Positions 1 through 11,520 of a stretch of 64,000 nucleotides of DNA are shown here, in pieces. Numbering within the stretch: position 1 is the stretch's first letter; each line of letters opens with the position of its first letter. The notes beneath the pieces were generated by a model. The model had not been told where the DNA came from. It did no database searches and saw only the letters and a program-made list of their open reading frames with translations. The translations under genes were made by a program, and so were the position numbers. The stretch comes from Enchytraeus crypticus (Eukaryota > Annelida > Clitellata > Enchytraeida > Enchytraeidae): assembly GCA_905160935.1 (NCBI GenBank), contig CAJHZI010000507.1, positions 178,501-242,500 of the forward strand. Reading direction: 5' to 3'.

Positions 1-2455
1 GCGAGCAAGTATCAATAGCATTTATTGTAGCTTTGCGTTATTTTAAGTAGTTGAGTATATTTAGAATTAATTTTGGCGTCTAAGATAGAGAAAATAATTT
101 TACAGAAACTGTAAACATAGTTCTTATATTTTTTAATGTCATGTAGACCTATATGTGTTTAGCTCTTATTTATCAATTGAGCTGACCTATAGGAAAGAAT
201 TTGTATCGCTAAGAATTCAACTTATCTACTGATTCGCATGTACTGTAACTGCTAGGAAAGTTACTGATGTGAGCTTGATGATAAGCTGCTGATGCCACAT
301 TGCTACCGAGTCAAGATAGAATTATTATCAGTTCTGATATGTATGGCGAATTTTATAATTATGCTTTCTTGTATGAAGCAGTTATGCATTATGAATTAAT
401 TTAGAACTTTTACAAAATGGCTTAACGTTCGACCTGATAGAGATGTTACTTTACAAAGCTCATTGTCAACCACAACTTGTTTGTCAGAGAAGTAAATGCA
501 CAAAGTTCAATAGGATGAGTTAGTTATAAAAGATGAGGTATTTGTTTCCAAACGTTTCTTTATTATTTAGTTAAACTGAAATTATTTTACTGTGGTTTTA
601 AAGTACTTTTACGTCAATCACCTGCAATCTTTTATCGTGGAAATGCTTCTGCAGTCGGACCAATTGAAAATTCTTCAGAGTTTAGTGCTGTTTCTGCTGC
701 TTTTTTATATTCACATTTTATAATGATTTTATTTTCTTCCTTATGTGTATAAATTGTTTTCGGTTGTATGAGCTGTTTTGTCTAAACTCTTTTCTCTTTC
801 TTTCTCTCACTCCCTCTCTCTCTCGTTTTCTCGCTTTCTCTTTCTCTCCTTCTCCCTCCCTCTCTCTCTCTCTCCCTCTCTCTCTGTCCGTCTCTCCCAT
901 CGTCTATATCTCTCTGGCTGGCTCTCTGTCTGTCTATCTCTTTCTCTCTCTCTCTCTGTCATTCTCTTTCTCCAGATCTTTTTGTTTGCCTGCTTATATC
1001 CATCAGTCGATCTGCCTTCGATTGCGTTCTATAATTAGATGAATACATTATCACGCAGTCTCATACAGCCAGACGTGATTGTAGTCTCTCTAATGTTCTA
1101 TGAAACATATGTTCTGCGCGTAATTTTTATATTCTATGTTGGCATGCTTTGCTTATTAAAAAAACTAATTATAATAATTAATGCTTTTATACAGTTTTGC
1201 CTTCCATGAATTTATGAGAATAAAGAATTTCTCTAATCTTTTCTGTCGAAATCGTTGACCTAGAACTAATGTCTTAGTTTGAACTTATGGTAGTTGTTTG
1301 GATTGGGTTAACGTCGTTCTTTTTTTAGTTAATGCATCTCGTCAAAAGAAAGCTCTTTTTAGTTACATGTATGATATCAGCCTAGAAAATGAAACGGATG
1401 CAGAATTGTCAGGCATGTGCTTAGATTTTGTGTCATTTTTAATTTCAACCTCTTTTTAATGTCAAGGATTTTAGATTCATTGAATTAGGAATAAGTTTGA
1501 TCTGACCCATTCAGAAATGCGTGAACCCTTTTACCTAATTTCTGATTTAAGCAGCAATTCTAAGATTCGAGTCTCAAATAATAACATTGCTGATGACGTG
1601 CAGGAATGCTGATAGCGATGATCTGTATAGTTATATAATTTGTCTTATTTTAAATTATTGAATTGTATTTTCTTAATAGACTAACAAAGCACTGGAATTG
1701 GTTATTTGTCGCTTTTTCCATGTCTCCTTCTTAATCTAGAATTTTGAAGCTTCATTGCTCTCTGATATCATCTTGTGACTGACTACGAAATTAGCGTTAA
1801 GGTTATCAAGATTAAATTTATCTTAATTTTATCTGTGAAGTTGAATCCAGTTTAATCCAGTTAAATCTAGTTTGTCTTCTTCTCTTCCTGAAGGAATCAC
1901 CAGCATCAGTCGAACCCTAATTCTTATTTATTTTAATAATATGTGTCTTTCTCACACATTTAAATAATACGCTAATGCTCTTGCTATGGAACAGATTCAC
2001 CGGCCAAGCGATTGTATCGATTTTCTGCCCACCAATCGAGAAATCTATTAACTGATACAATTAATAAATTAATACAAAGAATTGGCTGGGCTGTATAGTT
2101 GAATAGAGATACACCGTCTTATAATTTATGGAACGTCAGATTTACAGAAAACGCCTAACGTACTATTTTCAGGTGCATTATAATTATTTGATGTTTTTAA
2201 AGTTCTGATCGAATCCTATATGAACCCAATTGTTAATTTATGAGGTTTTTAAAATTTTAAACATGGTAAATTTCAGAATTTTAACACATCGTGTGTCGAG
2301 AGAATTATAGGAAATTATTGCAATCATTTAGTTGAACTGTTGCCAGTGGCATGCAAAACCAATAACAATCTAATACATAGTCTATTACAACAATTCTAAC
2401 AGATCTAAAGCTAAGGCTAAGTTAACGCTAGTTTTCTCTCTCTAAAATATATCAG
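1..2455. other. Intergenic AT-rich spacer
   Basis: I see no supportable gene here. Positions 781-990 are a long CT-rich low-complexity tract; the short open frames across it encode only Ser/Leu/Phe or Arg/Glu/Gly runs and are artefacts of the repeat. The rest is ordinary AT-rich sequence without a recognisable repeat. Confidence 0.6.
781..990. repeat. (CT)n-rich low-complexity tract
   Basis: Almost uninterrupted pyrimidine sequence built from CTCT, CCCT and TTTCT units over about 200 bases. Confidence 0.85.
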
Positions 2456-2545
2456 AAAGCGGGCGAGCACTGGATTTGAGCTCTGAACATACTAATCCAG
2501 AGCCGAGTAGCTATGCTGCTGGCCCATCCCAAGCGGTAAACATCA
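2456..2545 (-). repeat. Degenerate copy of the tRNA-derived SINE A
   Basis: Read on the - strand this resembles the SINE A core (better copies near 51.9 kb and 25.1 kb), including a B-box-like stretch (GAGCTCAAATCC) followed by a GCTCGCCC motif. Both ends are diverged. Confidence 0.5.
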
Positions 2546-3039
2546 TAAGCTCAGAAATGTGCAGTGCATCATCGTGAATGGTTTAGTAGTGAACGTCTGG
2601 GCCAGTCACCTGTGTGCAAACGACTCATTCTGAATCCTTGTTAAGCTGATATCTCTCTGGCTGAAGGAGAATCAGCAAATAAAATAAATCAGCTAATGTC
2701 ATAAATAGCAAGTACTGCTCAGGAGATTGTTATCTTTTTATTACTCACCTGTTTTCATACATGAAGCTGCGCAACCTTTTGAGTTCCGTCTGCTAATATT
2801 TTTATTTGTGTACTTCACTCGGTGTCTGCTCTTTCCTTGAGTATACAAAATCACTGCTTTAATTAAGTCGTTTGTCATCTACAGCCCGTATCCTGCTGTA
2901 ATCGTACGCTAAGCTCTAACCTAGGACACCGTAGGCTATTTTGCATATATTGAAACTCATATATTTTTCTATATGACTCCATCACATATTTTTATCATCT
3001 GCTTTTCTCTTCATATCAATACACAAATTTTTTAGTATA

Positions 3040-3232
3040 TCATCGGGCATCCGAGCCTCGGTCATCCTCTAAGCTATTTCCTTCCATTCCTCCTGCAATT
3101 ACCTCTTTTAATCAACCATTCCATCTCAGGACATAACCCAGCTTGTTCTTCTTTCTAATCCTTATGGTATTTCTGACAAGTCTATTTGTGCCCCCCCATC
3201 TAACACTTCTTCATTCGTAACCTAGGATATAG
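3040..3232 (-). mobile_element. RTE-type LINE fragment, C-terminal coding region
   Basis: The - strand can be read in broken frames as segments matching the longer RTE element at 49.0-50.9 kb: a VTNEE-like start, a GT(N/D)R.L motif, R.RKK and then LKEVI.G.MEG. Stops and frameshifts interrupt it. It is a short, old 3' fragment of a non-LTR retrotransposon. Confidence 0.65.
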
Positions 3233-3344
3233 CTACGCATAGTTATATTTGAGGCAAGAAAAAAAGAAAAGAGTTTTTAAGTTATTTTGGGAATAGCAAG
3301 TCGTTTAATTGCATGTCTAACTCTGAACATATATAATGACAACA

Positions 3345-3590
3345 ATTAATAACAACATTTAGAGTGCTACTGTCGTTCATGACAACATCAAGCACTACTG
3401 AGACAAATCCAAGCCGGTGAGCACAATAAAGCAATTTCGGCTCTTCTAGTGATACGACTAAACTCTCCGCACGTTTTGGTTTTCACTTTTCATGAATGTA
3501 CAGGAGTTTGAACCCGGAGGTGTTGAGATTTCGTGCCGCATCCTCTCTCCGCCGCGCTACTCGCTCGCCTAATACCTTAACTACGACTTC
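3345..3590 (-). repeat. SINE-like repeat with tRNA-like segment
   Basis: Positions 3347-3440 match 51067-51160 closely (shared AGAGTGCTAC, CTACTGAGACAAA and CCGG.GAGCA), so this is an interspersed repeat. Further in, 3505-3585 read on the - strand contain a good pol III B box (GGTTCAAACTC) with a weak A-box-like stretch upstream. Whether both parts belong to one element is not settled. Confidence 0.45.
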
Positions 3591-6234
3591 TAGGAATAAA
3601 TTTAGAATAAGTTCTTCCTGCTGCACCATTGCATCTTGTTTTTACTTTCTTTTACGTAATACGTGCACAAATCTAATGCTGGACTTTTTGCAGTATGCAT
3701 TTGTGACTTTTCTTCCTTCATTTTGTGAGTTTTTCTCAGTCTTCAAGATTTTTTACCCCGCTTCCACGCGGCAATAAAATATGAGATCCTTTCAAGAGCA
3801 ATAAGGTTATTGTATGAGTGTAGCCATAAAGATGTTAGTTATACGTGAAGTACTAAAACAATAACAGATGCTTTATTAAATGTTCTGGTGGTACTTGAAC
3901 TATGAAGTAGTTGTTTGTATTTGTGTAATCTTTAGTTTACTGGAGCCCACAAAAGTTTTACATATATACATATATTTGTTAATAAATGAATTCAGATAAA
4001 TTAACGTCTGGCAATTAGTCTACTTTATAGTAAGTTAACTTTGAATTCATAGCTAAAACTTCTATTGAATCCTTTTTATTTTTAACAATGGCTAAACTGT
4101 ATTCAACCTATCAGTTAATAAAAGAAATAAAAATAAAAAGTGCACATATTCAGTTCACTCTAATGCAAGTCACAAACTCTACATTCCGAACGCTAGCTAT
4201 AATACACAAAATAATTGCGTTTTCAACTAAACAATTTTCAAATTGATATGTTTCAACTATCCTGCCATATCCGTAATTTACTTTCAAAATGGAAAAAAGC
4301 AGAAAAAAACACCAGTAGGCCTATATCAGATCAAGATTATAACACTCTCAAACCGATATATTTAAAAACAATTGTAAATCGAGAATAATGTAGCATTTTG
4401 GTTTCATTCTGAAGTCTTTACATGGTAAGAGTGGCCAGCATGCTGTAGCACTTTGCATCACGTTCTATATCCCTATATGACAAAACTGACAACGTGCTAT
4501 ATCACTATATGACAACAATGACAACGTTCTATATCACTATATGACAACACTGACAACGTTCTATATCACTGTATGACAACAATGACAACGTTCTATATCA
4601 CTATATGACAACACTGACAACGTTCTAAATCACCATATGTCACCACTGAAAAGCACCCTGGCGCAAATCTAAGTGATATTATATAGACCTACATACAGAC
4701 GGCTACAAAAAATCTCATTTGAGTAATTAATTATTAAATAGGGTATACCTGACGTGTGCCAATTTCTCCATGTACGAGATATACATTGTATATACGTGTA
4801 TAACCTTACACACCATAATTACCCCCACTCAATTGGTTAGTTCAAGGCCTAGCTAGATATATGAGCTGATAATTGCTTGATTAAAATATTATAATAATTT
4901 TGTGTAGACTACAGTAACCTAAGACATATATCTATGTGTAGCGTATATATAATATATGCATAACGTGCATATAACACGTTTTGTACTGTACTGTATGAAT
5001 AATAATGAATGGGTGGTGTGTACATATACCTTGACAAGCATTGTATTCGCATAATATACATGTGGTATTAATGGAGCGCTCATGGATATACTGTATATGA
5101 TATACAGATAGTGTAGAAATGATGCATGCAAACACAATACTCGGCATGCTCGTAGAGTATGTACGTATAGGCTAACGTACGTTTGAGGAAGAGGGCACTT
5201 TAAACGATTACCATTATTATTCCAAGAAAAGAAAAATCAGCATCAAATTGTGATTCAATACTTATTATTGTGCGATAAATGATTTGCTACTTCGTTATGT
5301 TCACATGATCATGTGAACGTTGACGAAACCCGCTGTATCAACGTTACGAAAATAAACTATTAATGTCTTGAATTCGTTTTGATTGAATTTAAACCGACTT
5401 ATTTTCTCTGAGGAGTTAATGCTCTGAATGGTTGTGCCACACATCTACTGTACAATATCTAAACGATGCTTGGCTCCCACACCCAGAGCATCATTGTATA
5501 GTACAGTATGTAGCAGGCTCATCCTGTACCGGTCACACAACTGCGCCTATTCATCGTCGGACTGGCGTTAGTGTACCTAGAGTTGATATCACCCGTCAAG
5601 CAGTCACGCATAACATACATGTACATGGCTATTATTAGGCCTACTGTATGCATTGCTGCTGCATTGCTTTATCTCGCATCTATTACAAATGCCGTATAGA
5701 AGCGTCGTGTTCAAATGCTTCAGTATTTCATTGGCAGCATGCCATCACTCTATGGTATAGAGGCGCATGCATGTAAATGTTCATAGAGAAGTCTGAGCAT
5801 GCTCAGTGTGCAGTTGAAAACATGGGCATGTCAATTTGTGTCATTAGTTATTTTTGTATCATACAAGCCTTTTTCGTGTTTGTTTTCGTCTCTTGTAGTT
5901 TTGTTCTTCTCTATTGCTTACGTTGAATGAGAAAATCAACTCAATATTCTGTTTGTTTTATGAATCTCTTAAAAACTTATAGAAGTATAAAACACTAGGA
6001 AAACGTCATTCTCACAACAGCTCAGGACGTCACTGTCTTTTGTTTATGCAATTACACAGTAAATACCTGTCCAAATTATAAACGAATGTATATAAAATAA
6101 TGGTTCATTTTAATTCAATTAGGCCTAATATGTCAGCAAAATATGTGAAAATCAGATACAGGTGTTCTATGCAAAATGTTGTAGTAAAGCATACACTTTC
6201 TATACACTAATATTTGGATGGAAGATGACTTTTA
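3591..6234. other. Intergenic spacer with a satellite
   Basis: No gene is recognised. The stretch holds the 32-bp satellite at 4461-4652, a perfect 20-bp palindrome at 5299-5318 (GTTCACATGA and its complement) and an imperfect inverted repeat around 5450-5510. Confidence 0.55.
4461..4652. repeat. 32-bp tandem repeat, 6 copies
   Basis: Units start at 4461, 4493, 4525, 4557, 4589 and 4621, exactly 32 bases apart. Each begins CGTTCTATATC and continues ACTATATGACAACA. Middle units alternate between CAATGACAA and CACTGACAA endings, suggesting a 64-bp higher-order unit. The outer copies are more diverged. Confidence 0.9.
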
Positions 6235-6785
6235 TTTTCGTCTGTACTGTAAAAATATTCAAATCCCACACTTCATCTCTTCTTAAGAAACTGCACTGGC
6301 TTCCAGTCTCCGAATGAATTAGATTAGCTTCTTTGACCTTCAATGGTTAAATTATAGTAAACCATTCATCTATCTGTTCTTTTATAAATCTATCAACCCT
6401 CTGGCATTCTTCGTTCCTCTAGTAAACACTTTTCGCTGTACCAAATATTAAATCTGCATGGGCAGACGCTTCTCCGTGTTTTCTGCTCCAACAATAGGGA
6501 ACACTCTGCCACAAGACCTTCGATCTTGTAATTGTATTGGTAATATCTTTGACAAATTAAAACTCATCTCATTCCGCCATAGGTCTAAATTTCGACTCGA
6601 TGCCTTGGATCTTGGACTTGCACTGTTTTTTTCTCGCTTTCTCTTGTGGTCTCTGCGTACTCAGTCGTCATCGTGTGGTGCTTTGCCGCCGGTTTGTGTA
6701 GAGTCTGCAAGAAGCGTCCCTGACATTACCTTTTGGCGAGGAATCGGCCTTTAAATGCTTATTGATTATTGATTGATTGATTTTG
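6235..6785 (+). mobile_element. CR1/L2-like LINE 3' fragment
   Basis: Broken + strand frames read LHWLPVSE, then IRLASLTF, and at 6458 onward RRFSVFSAPTIGNTLPQDLR. These are the C-terminal reverse transcriptase motifs typical of the CR1/L2 group (LHWLPV..RI and a later R.FSV.AP..WN.LP). The copy is 5'-truncated, has in-frame stops and ends in an ATTGATTG-type simple tail at 6757-6782, the tail style of this LINE group. Confidence 0.75.
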
Positions 6786-6789
6786 TCCA

Positions 6790-7768
6790 TTATGGTTGTG
6801 CCCTTTAAATACTGTACTTGCTTTCTGGATTTTATGTATTCATTTGTCACTTCATTAAAATCATCAAGTAACGTAATAGTAATTTCGGAAGAAGGAAATT
6901 AAAAGCTGAAAATTGGATTGTTTAAATTCACAATGAAAATTTCTCTTGTTAAGCACAAAATAATTATTAACATTATCTACTAGGCTATTAATATGACAAA
7001 TCGATCTCATCAATGTTCTAAAATGTTCAGAAGATAAGGTATAAATCAAGAAAATTATTGTTTCTAAAGTAGCTTTCCATTGTCCACTGCGTAATAGGTC
7101 TGACGTTTATGAATGAATATATACATGTATACATTCATATAATATTGCCTACTTCATTCGATTTATAATCTTACGAAATGGCATATTTTACTCGCAAGAT
7201 GTTGCTTTTGCTGAATGCTGAGAGATGTTTTTATGCCACTTAATGAAACTGATTCAACAATTTCGATATTTTAAAATATGAAGCAAACAAATTATAGGTC
7301 TAATAATATTATGATTGACGAACGTAATAAGATTATCCAATGAAAGTAATATTATATACTACTATTCATGACAATATCAGTACCGATGTAGAGCAATGGA
7401 ACGAAAGCCACATCGATTTTCAAGAAAATAGCGTTAACATGCAGTATTTGTTCATCAGAGGGCGTAAGTTTAGAATCATGGAAAAGTTTTAGTTAATCAT
7501 GAATTGATTGATCGTTCCATTAAAAAATGAATCATTAGATTTTTTAGGTGTTTAATAATAATTGATTCATTAGTTGCTTAAAACTTTGTTATTGGATTAA
7601 CGGGACATTTGAATATTGGTAAGTTATTTGTGAACATAGTTGTTCCTACAGTTGTTGTTTTTATTTCTTTTGTAGTTGCGGTCGTTGTTATTGTTGTTTT
7701 TGTTTATGGTGTTGTTATTTTTGTTATTCTTGTTGCCATTGTTGTGGTTGTTATTATTGATGTTACAG
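6790..7768. promoter_or_regulatory. Upstream region and probable 5'UTR intron of the small PLAC8 gene
   Basis: No coding sequence is seen. The last part (7640-7766) is extremely T- and G-rich and ends in TTACAG at 7763-7768, a good acceptor just before the first coding exon. An open frame through the T-rich tract predicts a poly-Leu peptide and is an artefact of the polypyrimidine tract. I could not place the matching donor or the promoter. Confidence 0.4.
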
Positions 7769-7778
7769 ATAGTCCACT

Positions 7779-8489
7779 ATGATGAGAAAGAATCTAAAGC
7801 AGAAAGAAGAGGCGAGCAACCACAACAGCAACAAGAACAATTCAGGATGCGCTGCACTGCACAAGTCTCCCTCAAGAATCTCAAGCGAGAGAAAGCCTAT
7901 GCGGAGAGTTTCCAAACCAACTCACTGTGCAGATCCGTCATACGATGAGTCTGCTCCAATACAAAGTTTAAATAATAAATCCGGCGAAAAGAAATTTAGT
8001 GCAAATTTGACCGGATCACTGACCGACTCAGAACTAAGACCACGTTTAACGGAGAGCCAGTCCACAGATATCACAGATACTGAGGCACTTCTTGATCAAT
8101 CCCAAAAGAAAAGCACAGGAAAGAAACCTAGGCTTACTGAACCTGGGGAATGTGTAGCAGAACGTCAGCAAAATGTCTGGAAAATGTGTTCTAACTGTGA
8201 AATATGCCTGATAACCTGTATGTGCCCATGTTACGTGGAAGGAAGGATTGCGGGAAGCGTTGGGAGGGATCGATGCTTGTACGAGTGCATGGCTGCTGTA
8301 CCGGTGGCTCAGTGTGTAGCGAGGGTGGTTATGAGGCGGCAGGTCCGGAAGCTGTACGAGACAGGAGATGGAGGAGGAATATTGACGGATGTGATCCTGT
8401 CCTGCTGCTGCTATCCGTGCACACTGTGTCAGGATGCCAGAGATGTGGATATCCTAGAGTCGACAGGGCTGATCATAGCTAGAGCCTAG
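7779..8489 (+). CDS. PLAC8-domain (cornifelin-like Cys-rich) protein, 236 aa
   Basis: The C-terminal half, about residues 143-228, is a PLAC8 domain: a C..C..C...C.CPCYVEGRIA segment, then a Gly and Cys, an R-rich middle (MRRQVRKLYE) and the closing CC..PC.LCQDARDV. Known PLAC8 proteins are small Cys-rich proteins, often membrane-associated, with roles from cell-size control to metal transport; the role here is unknown. The first ~140 residues are charged, Ser/Thr-rich and probably disordered. The start is the first ATG after an acceptor at 7768; an in-frame TAG at 7770-7772 and an A at -3 support it, and imply an intron in the 5'UTR. The coding region is a single exon. The nearest relative in the window is the giant PLAC8 gene 4.6 kb downstream on the same strand, suggesting tandem duplication. 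Domain call sure; function not. Confidence 0.85.
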   Translation: MMRKNLKQKEEASNHNSNKNNSGCAALHKSPSRISSERKPMRRVSKPTHCADPSYDESAPIQSLNNKSGEKKFSANLTGSLTDSELRPRLTESQSTDITDTEALLDQSQKKSTGKKPRLTEPGECVAERQQNVWKMCSNCEICLITCMCPCYVEGRIAGSVGRDRCLYECMAAVPVAQCVARVVMRRQVRKLYETGDGGGILTDVILSCCCYPCTLCQDARDVDILESTGLIIARA

Positions 8490-8760
8490 GATGACAGTTG
8501 TATAATCAATCAATCAATTAGTCAAACAACTAATACATTAGTCAATTAGTTAAGCATTCAATCTGTTATTAGTCAGTAAATTAACACACAAATCAGTAAA
8601 TCAATCGATCAGTCAATCAATCGATCAATCAGTCATGCAATCAGTCAATCCATCAGTCAGTGAGTCAATCAATCAATCGCTCAGTCGCTTACTCAATCAA
8701 TCAATCAATCTACAAATCAATCAATAATAAATTAATCATTCAATCAATCATATGTTACAT
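8490..8760. repeat. 3'UTR / downstream (ATCA)n-type simple repeat
   Basis: Right after the stop codon comes about 250 bases of degenerate AATC/AGTC tetranucleotide repeat. It probably lies in the 3' untranslated region of the small PLAC8 gene, since the first AATAAA is beyond it. Confidence 0.8.
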
Positions 8761-8783
8761 GTGGATAAGATACAATTTATTGA

Positions 8784-8789
8784 AATAAA
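8784..8789 (+). terminator. Candidate polyadenylation signal of the small PLAC8 gene
   Basis: This is the first AATAAA downstream of the stop, about 295 bases away and just past the simple repeat. No cleavage-site evidence is available. Confidence 0.35.
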
Positions 8790-9094
8790 AAAGCAGAATA
8801 CGGAACAAGATCGTTCCTCTGCTAAAGGCTGATTTCTCATCGGTATGATGATTGTGAAGTTGATGTCTTACATTTAATTAAACTGAATACTATAAAAACT
8901 ATTATAATAATCATGAAATCATATTGTGCCCAGATTACTATACGGAACTGACCAACCGTAAAATGGATATTTTGTAGGAGGCGACAATGCAGAAACTGTG
9001 GAAAGCAATGAGAAACAATCACATAAGAATTTCGCAATGTTTGATAAAGGCGTAGCCTTTGTGATACATCAATTTGGTAAAGCTAACAGATTGT

Positions 9095-9240
9095 AAAAAG
9101 CTAAAGTCAACGTCAGTTTCCGTACTCGAAAGCGATGTCAGTGTCGGGCGAGCCCAGGTTTTGAACCCTGCACCTACTGATCCGCGGTCGGGTGTCTTAC
9201 CGACTTTGCCACGGGCTGGAGCCAGTGGCGAAGTCGGTTT
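9095..9240 (-). repeat. tRNA-derived SINE A, near full length
   Basis: On the - strand this has the family order: head inverted repeat (GTGGC/GCCAC around GGCTCCAGCC), A box, B box (GGTTCAAAACC), GCTCGCCCGACACTGACATCGC, then GGAAACTGACG and an AGCTTT-type tail. The head is next to a near palindrome at 9200-9240. Confidence 0.85.
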
Positions 9241-10730
9241 TGATGATCAAAGGAGTGCTATAACTGAACGTGATAACGGACTGTAAGTGGGAATGTGCAC
9301 AAAGAACCTACCATAGAACACAAGAGAGAAGCAATTTTTCAATTTACCTACATGTACATACGTGTATCTGAAGAATTCGACCAGCAACAGGTCGCTTTTG
9401 TTGCTATGCACACTCTACCGTCCGCAAATAAAACTCTTTTACGCTTGTAATTGTTCAGCTAGCAGAGGTTCATTTAAAATTTACTTTTCTTCAGCTTAAT
9501 TCAATATAAAATTTAATAAAAAGTTTAATAGAAAATAAAGCGGTATTTACGTTATCTATCCGTTAGGTTTTGATCAATCAATGAATCCAATAATTGATTG
9601 ATTAGCTCAAAAGTAATTGAATGGATGTCTTACTAGTTCAGTCGCTGTAAGCAACTTATCAGAATCGAGCTAGACGTTCTAGATATACAGTATATCTGCA
9701 AGTCTATCCGGAGCTCTAGTTCATGATAATAATAATAATACTAATTATCATCATCATCATCATCCCCCCTTGAAACCCAGTTTAACCAGGATCGGGATAC
9801 AAATAGATTGTCTCAAATACTCTCTGTCCCACACCACACCACTAACCTATCCCCTATTTAACAATACTACTACTAATAATTATTATAATAATAATAATTT
9901 AATAATTATTAGCGATTCAATGCAGTCTGCTTCAGTGGCACTTTGGTTAAAGCGGCTTCCCAGAGTGCAGAGGAATTATTTTAATCGCTTTTTTAAAAAC
10001 TTTTAATTAAATATAGTCTCTTTTATCTTACTTTTTAGCCCAGGGCCCTTTACAGCCCAGGGCATTAAAAATTTAAAAAAAATTATTATTATAAATAAAT
10101 AATACGGGTAAAATAAAAATAAAAATAATAATAATGAAGTTTTAACGTCATTGATTAATGATAATGATAGATCCAATGCGTAAATTCACATTTAAAATGG
10201 GATTTGAAGAGTCAACTAGTCTTCCTATTGGTTTATTGCTTTGATCAATGATAAGCTACCCTATATTCTACACAGTATATATTTTATTTGGTGTTAATGA
10301 TCTAATTAATTAATCCACTACCAGCTATAATTCGAAGTACATATATTGTATCAGCAAAGTAATGATCGCAATCATTTCAGTCGCTTGTATATTATTTAGA
10401 TATGCAGCTGATCTTATTACATGTTCAACTAATTGTTACTGAATCCCTTTTACTTATTTGTTAGCTTACAAGAAATACTACTTAGTGTTTGCTCTTTGCA
10501 CTGATAGACATGGAATGCGAAAGTACGATTAGAATAAGTCAACCGAGCCTAGTAATGTTATAAACTATTCCAATAAAACTGCAGACTACTAGGACATTTT
10601 TGAGCTTATGAGCATGACTTTTTTTAAAAATGTAATAGTGTAGAAATTAAAAAAGTATTATTTTGCAAATAGCAGTGTATCTTTAACATAATCAAAAACT
10701 TAAAATAGTGATCAAACAGAAATCTAGTCC
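9241..10730. other. Intergenic spacer with repeat C fragment and AT-rich DNA
   Basis: No gene is seen. Positions 9750-9800 are the start of repeat C next to an ATC microsatellite. Positions 10039-10068 contain a short inverted GCCCAGGGC pair. The remainder is AT-rich with A-rich runs near 10070-10140. Confidence 0.5.
9750..9860 (-). repeat. Repeat C (TGATGA-tailed element), partial copy
   Basis: An (ATC)n stretch leads into CCCTTGAAACCCAGTTTAAC and CAGGATCGGGATA. The same junction recurs at 26.2, 54.5 and 56.6 kb. Read on the - strand it is an element ending in a TGATGA simple tail. Confidence 0.65.
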
Positions 10731-10855
10731 TGTTCTGCCAATAGGCAGGCCCAAGGTACATATTCCTACTCACATGCTGCTTTTCATGCCCCATAGAGAG
10801 CACTCCATCTAGCAACGATTCTATCCCATCACAAAAAGGCTATGACTTATCCAAT
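10731..10855 (-). repeat. SINE D copy
   Basis: The reverse complement matches copies at 44.7, 47.4 and 62.4 kb: CATAGCCTTTTTGTGA, then GATGGAGTGCTC, GGGGCATGAAAA, GAGTAGGAATATG, and GGCCTGCC..TTGGCAGAACA at the 3' end. Confidence 0.7.
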
Positions 10856-11109
10856 CCAAAATGTAGCTTATAAAATTATAGACAAATTGTGAAATTTAAA
10901 AAAGATTCTATAAAATGTAAAGCATCTTATTAAAAACGTCATGTGGGTCCACAGTTGAGTCTTCTATTTTCCTTCTATACACAAACGTCATGTTCTGTGT
11001 TGATATTTCTAATACATATGTATTGATTGAATATTTGTACTAAACTTAATATCAAATGATATATAATATTTATTATCGAATACTTTCTGATCATTTTATT
11101 ACGTTATCT

Positions 11110-11188
11110 TTTTTTCTTTTATTCGGAGCCCTGCTTCAAATGAAGTACAATCATAAGGGAGAATAAGTAACAGTCGTCGACTTTGAAG
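11110..11188 (+). promoter_or_regulatory. Candidate non-coding first exon of the giant PLAC8 gene
   Basis: A strong donor, TTTGAAG|GTAAGTAA, follows 11188 within otherwise featureless spacer. The sequence before it has no long open frame. It would pair with the acceptor at 12977 to form a 5'UTR intron of about 1.8 kb, the same architecture inferred for the small PLAC8 gene. The exon's 5' end is not determined. Confidence 0.3.
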
Positions 11189-11404
11189 GTAAGTAAATCT
11201 GATGAGGCAAGTGTCTGTTAGCCTGTAGATTTATTGCTCTAGCGCTTTTAAAACTTTGCAACTGTTACACGTTATTGAACGAAATGTACCTAAACTGCTG
11301 AATCAATTTATTTAATAATATTAGTCGCAATTATCGGCATTTTATATCGATAATGAGTAAATATTAGTTCATTTAATGAACCACTCGAATGTGGACATAA
11401 AGAG

Positions 11405-11520
11405 ATTATCAGAAGACAGAGAAGAATAGTGGCCTTATATAACATGGATCTGCCAGTAGGCAGTGCACTAAAAGAGAAAGAGAGATAGAGAAAGATAGAT
11501 AGTGAGAGAGAAAGAGAGTT
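11405..11520 (+). mobile_element. RTE LINE 3' terminus with (GA)n tail
   Basis: The + strand reads EDREE.WPYITWIC at the 3' end of a broken frame, matching the C-terminus DREEWRRYVPWTC of the 49-kb copy. It continues CCAGTAGGCAGTGCACTAAA and then a GA-rich simple tail. Confidence 0.7.

Noticed and set aside
743..1042. Overlapping open frames encoding Ser/Leu/Phe-rich peptides in the CT tract
   Set aside because: They follow directly from the pyrimidine repeat; both strands are open for the same reason and no start or splice context supports them.
4461..4652. CRISPR-like array (32-base period)
   Set aside because: There are no unique spacers; the whole unit repeats. The genome is eukaryotic. 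It is a simple satellite.
7676..7948. Frame beginning with a long poly-Leu stretch that looks like a membrane segment
   Set aside because: The hydrophobic part is the T-rich polypyrimidine tract before the acceptor at 7768. The same exon is used in another frame by the PLAC8 protein.
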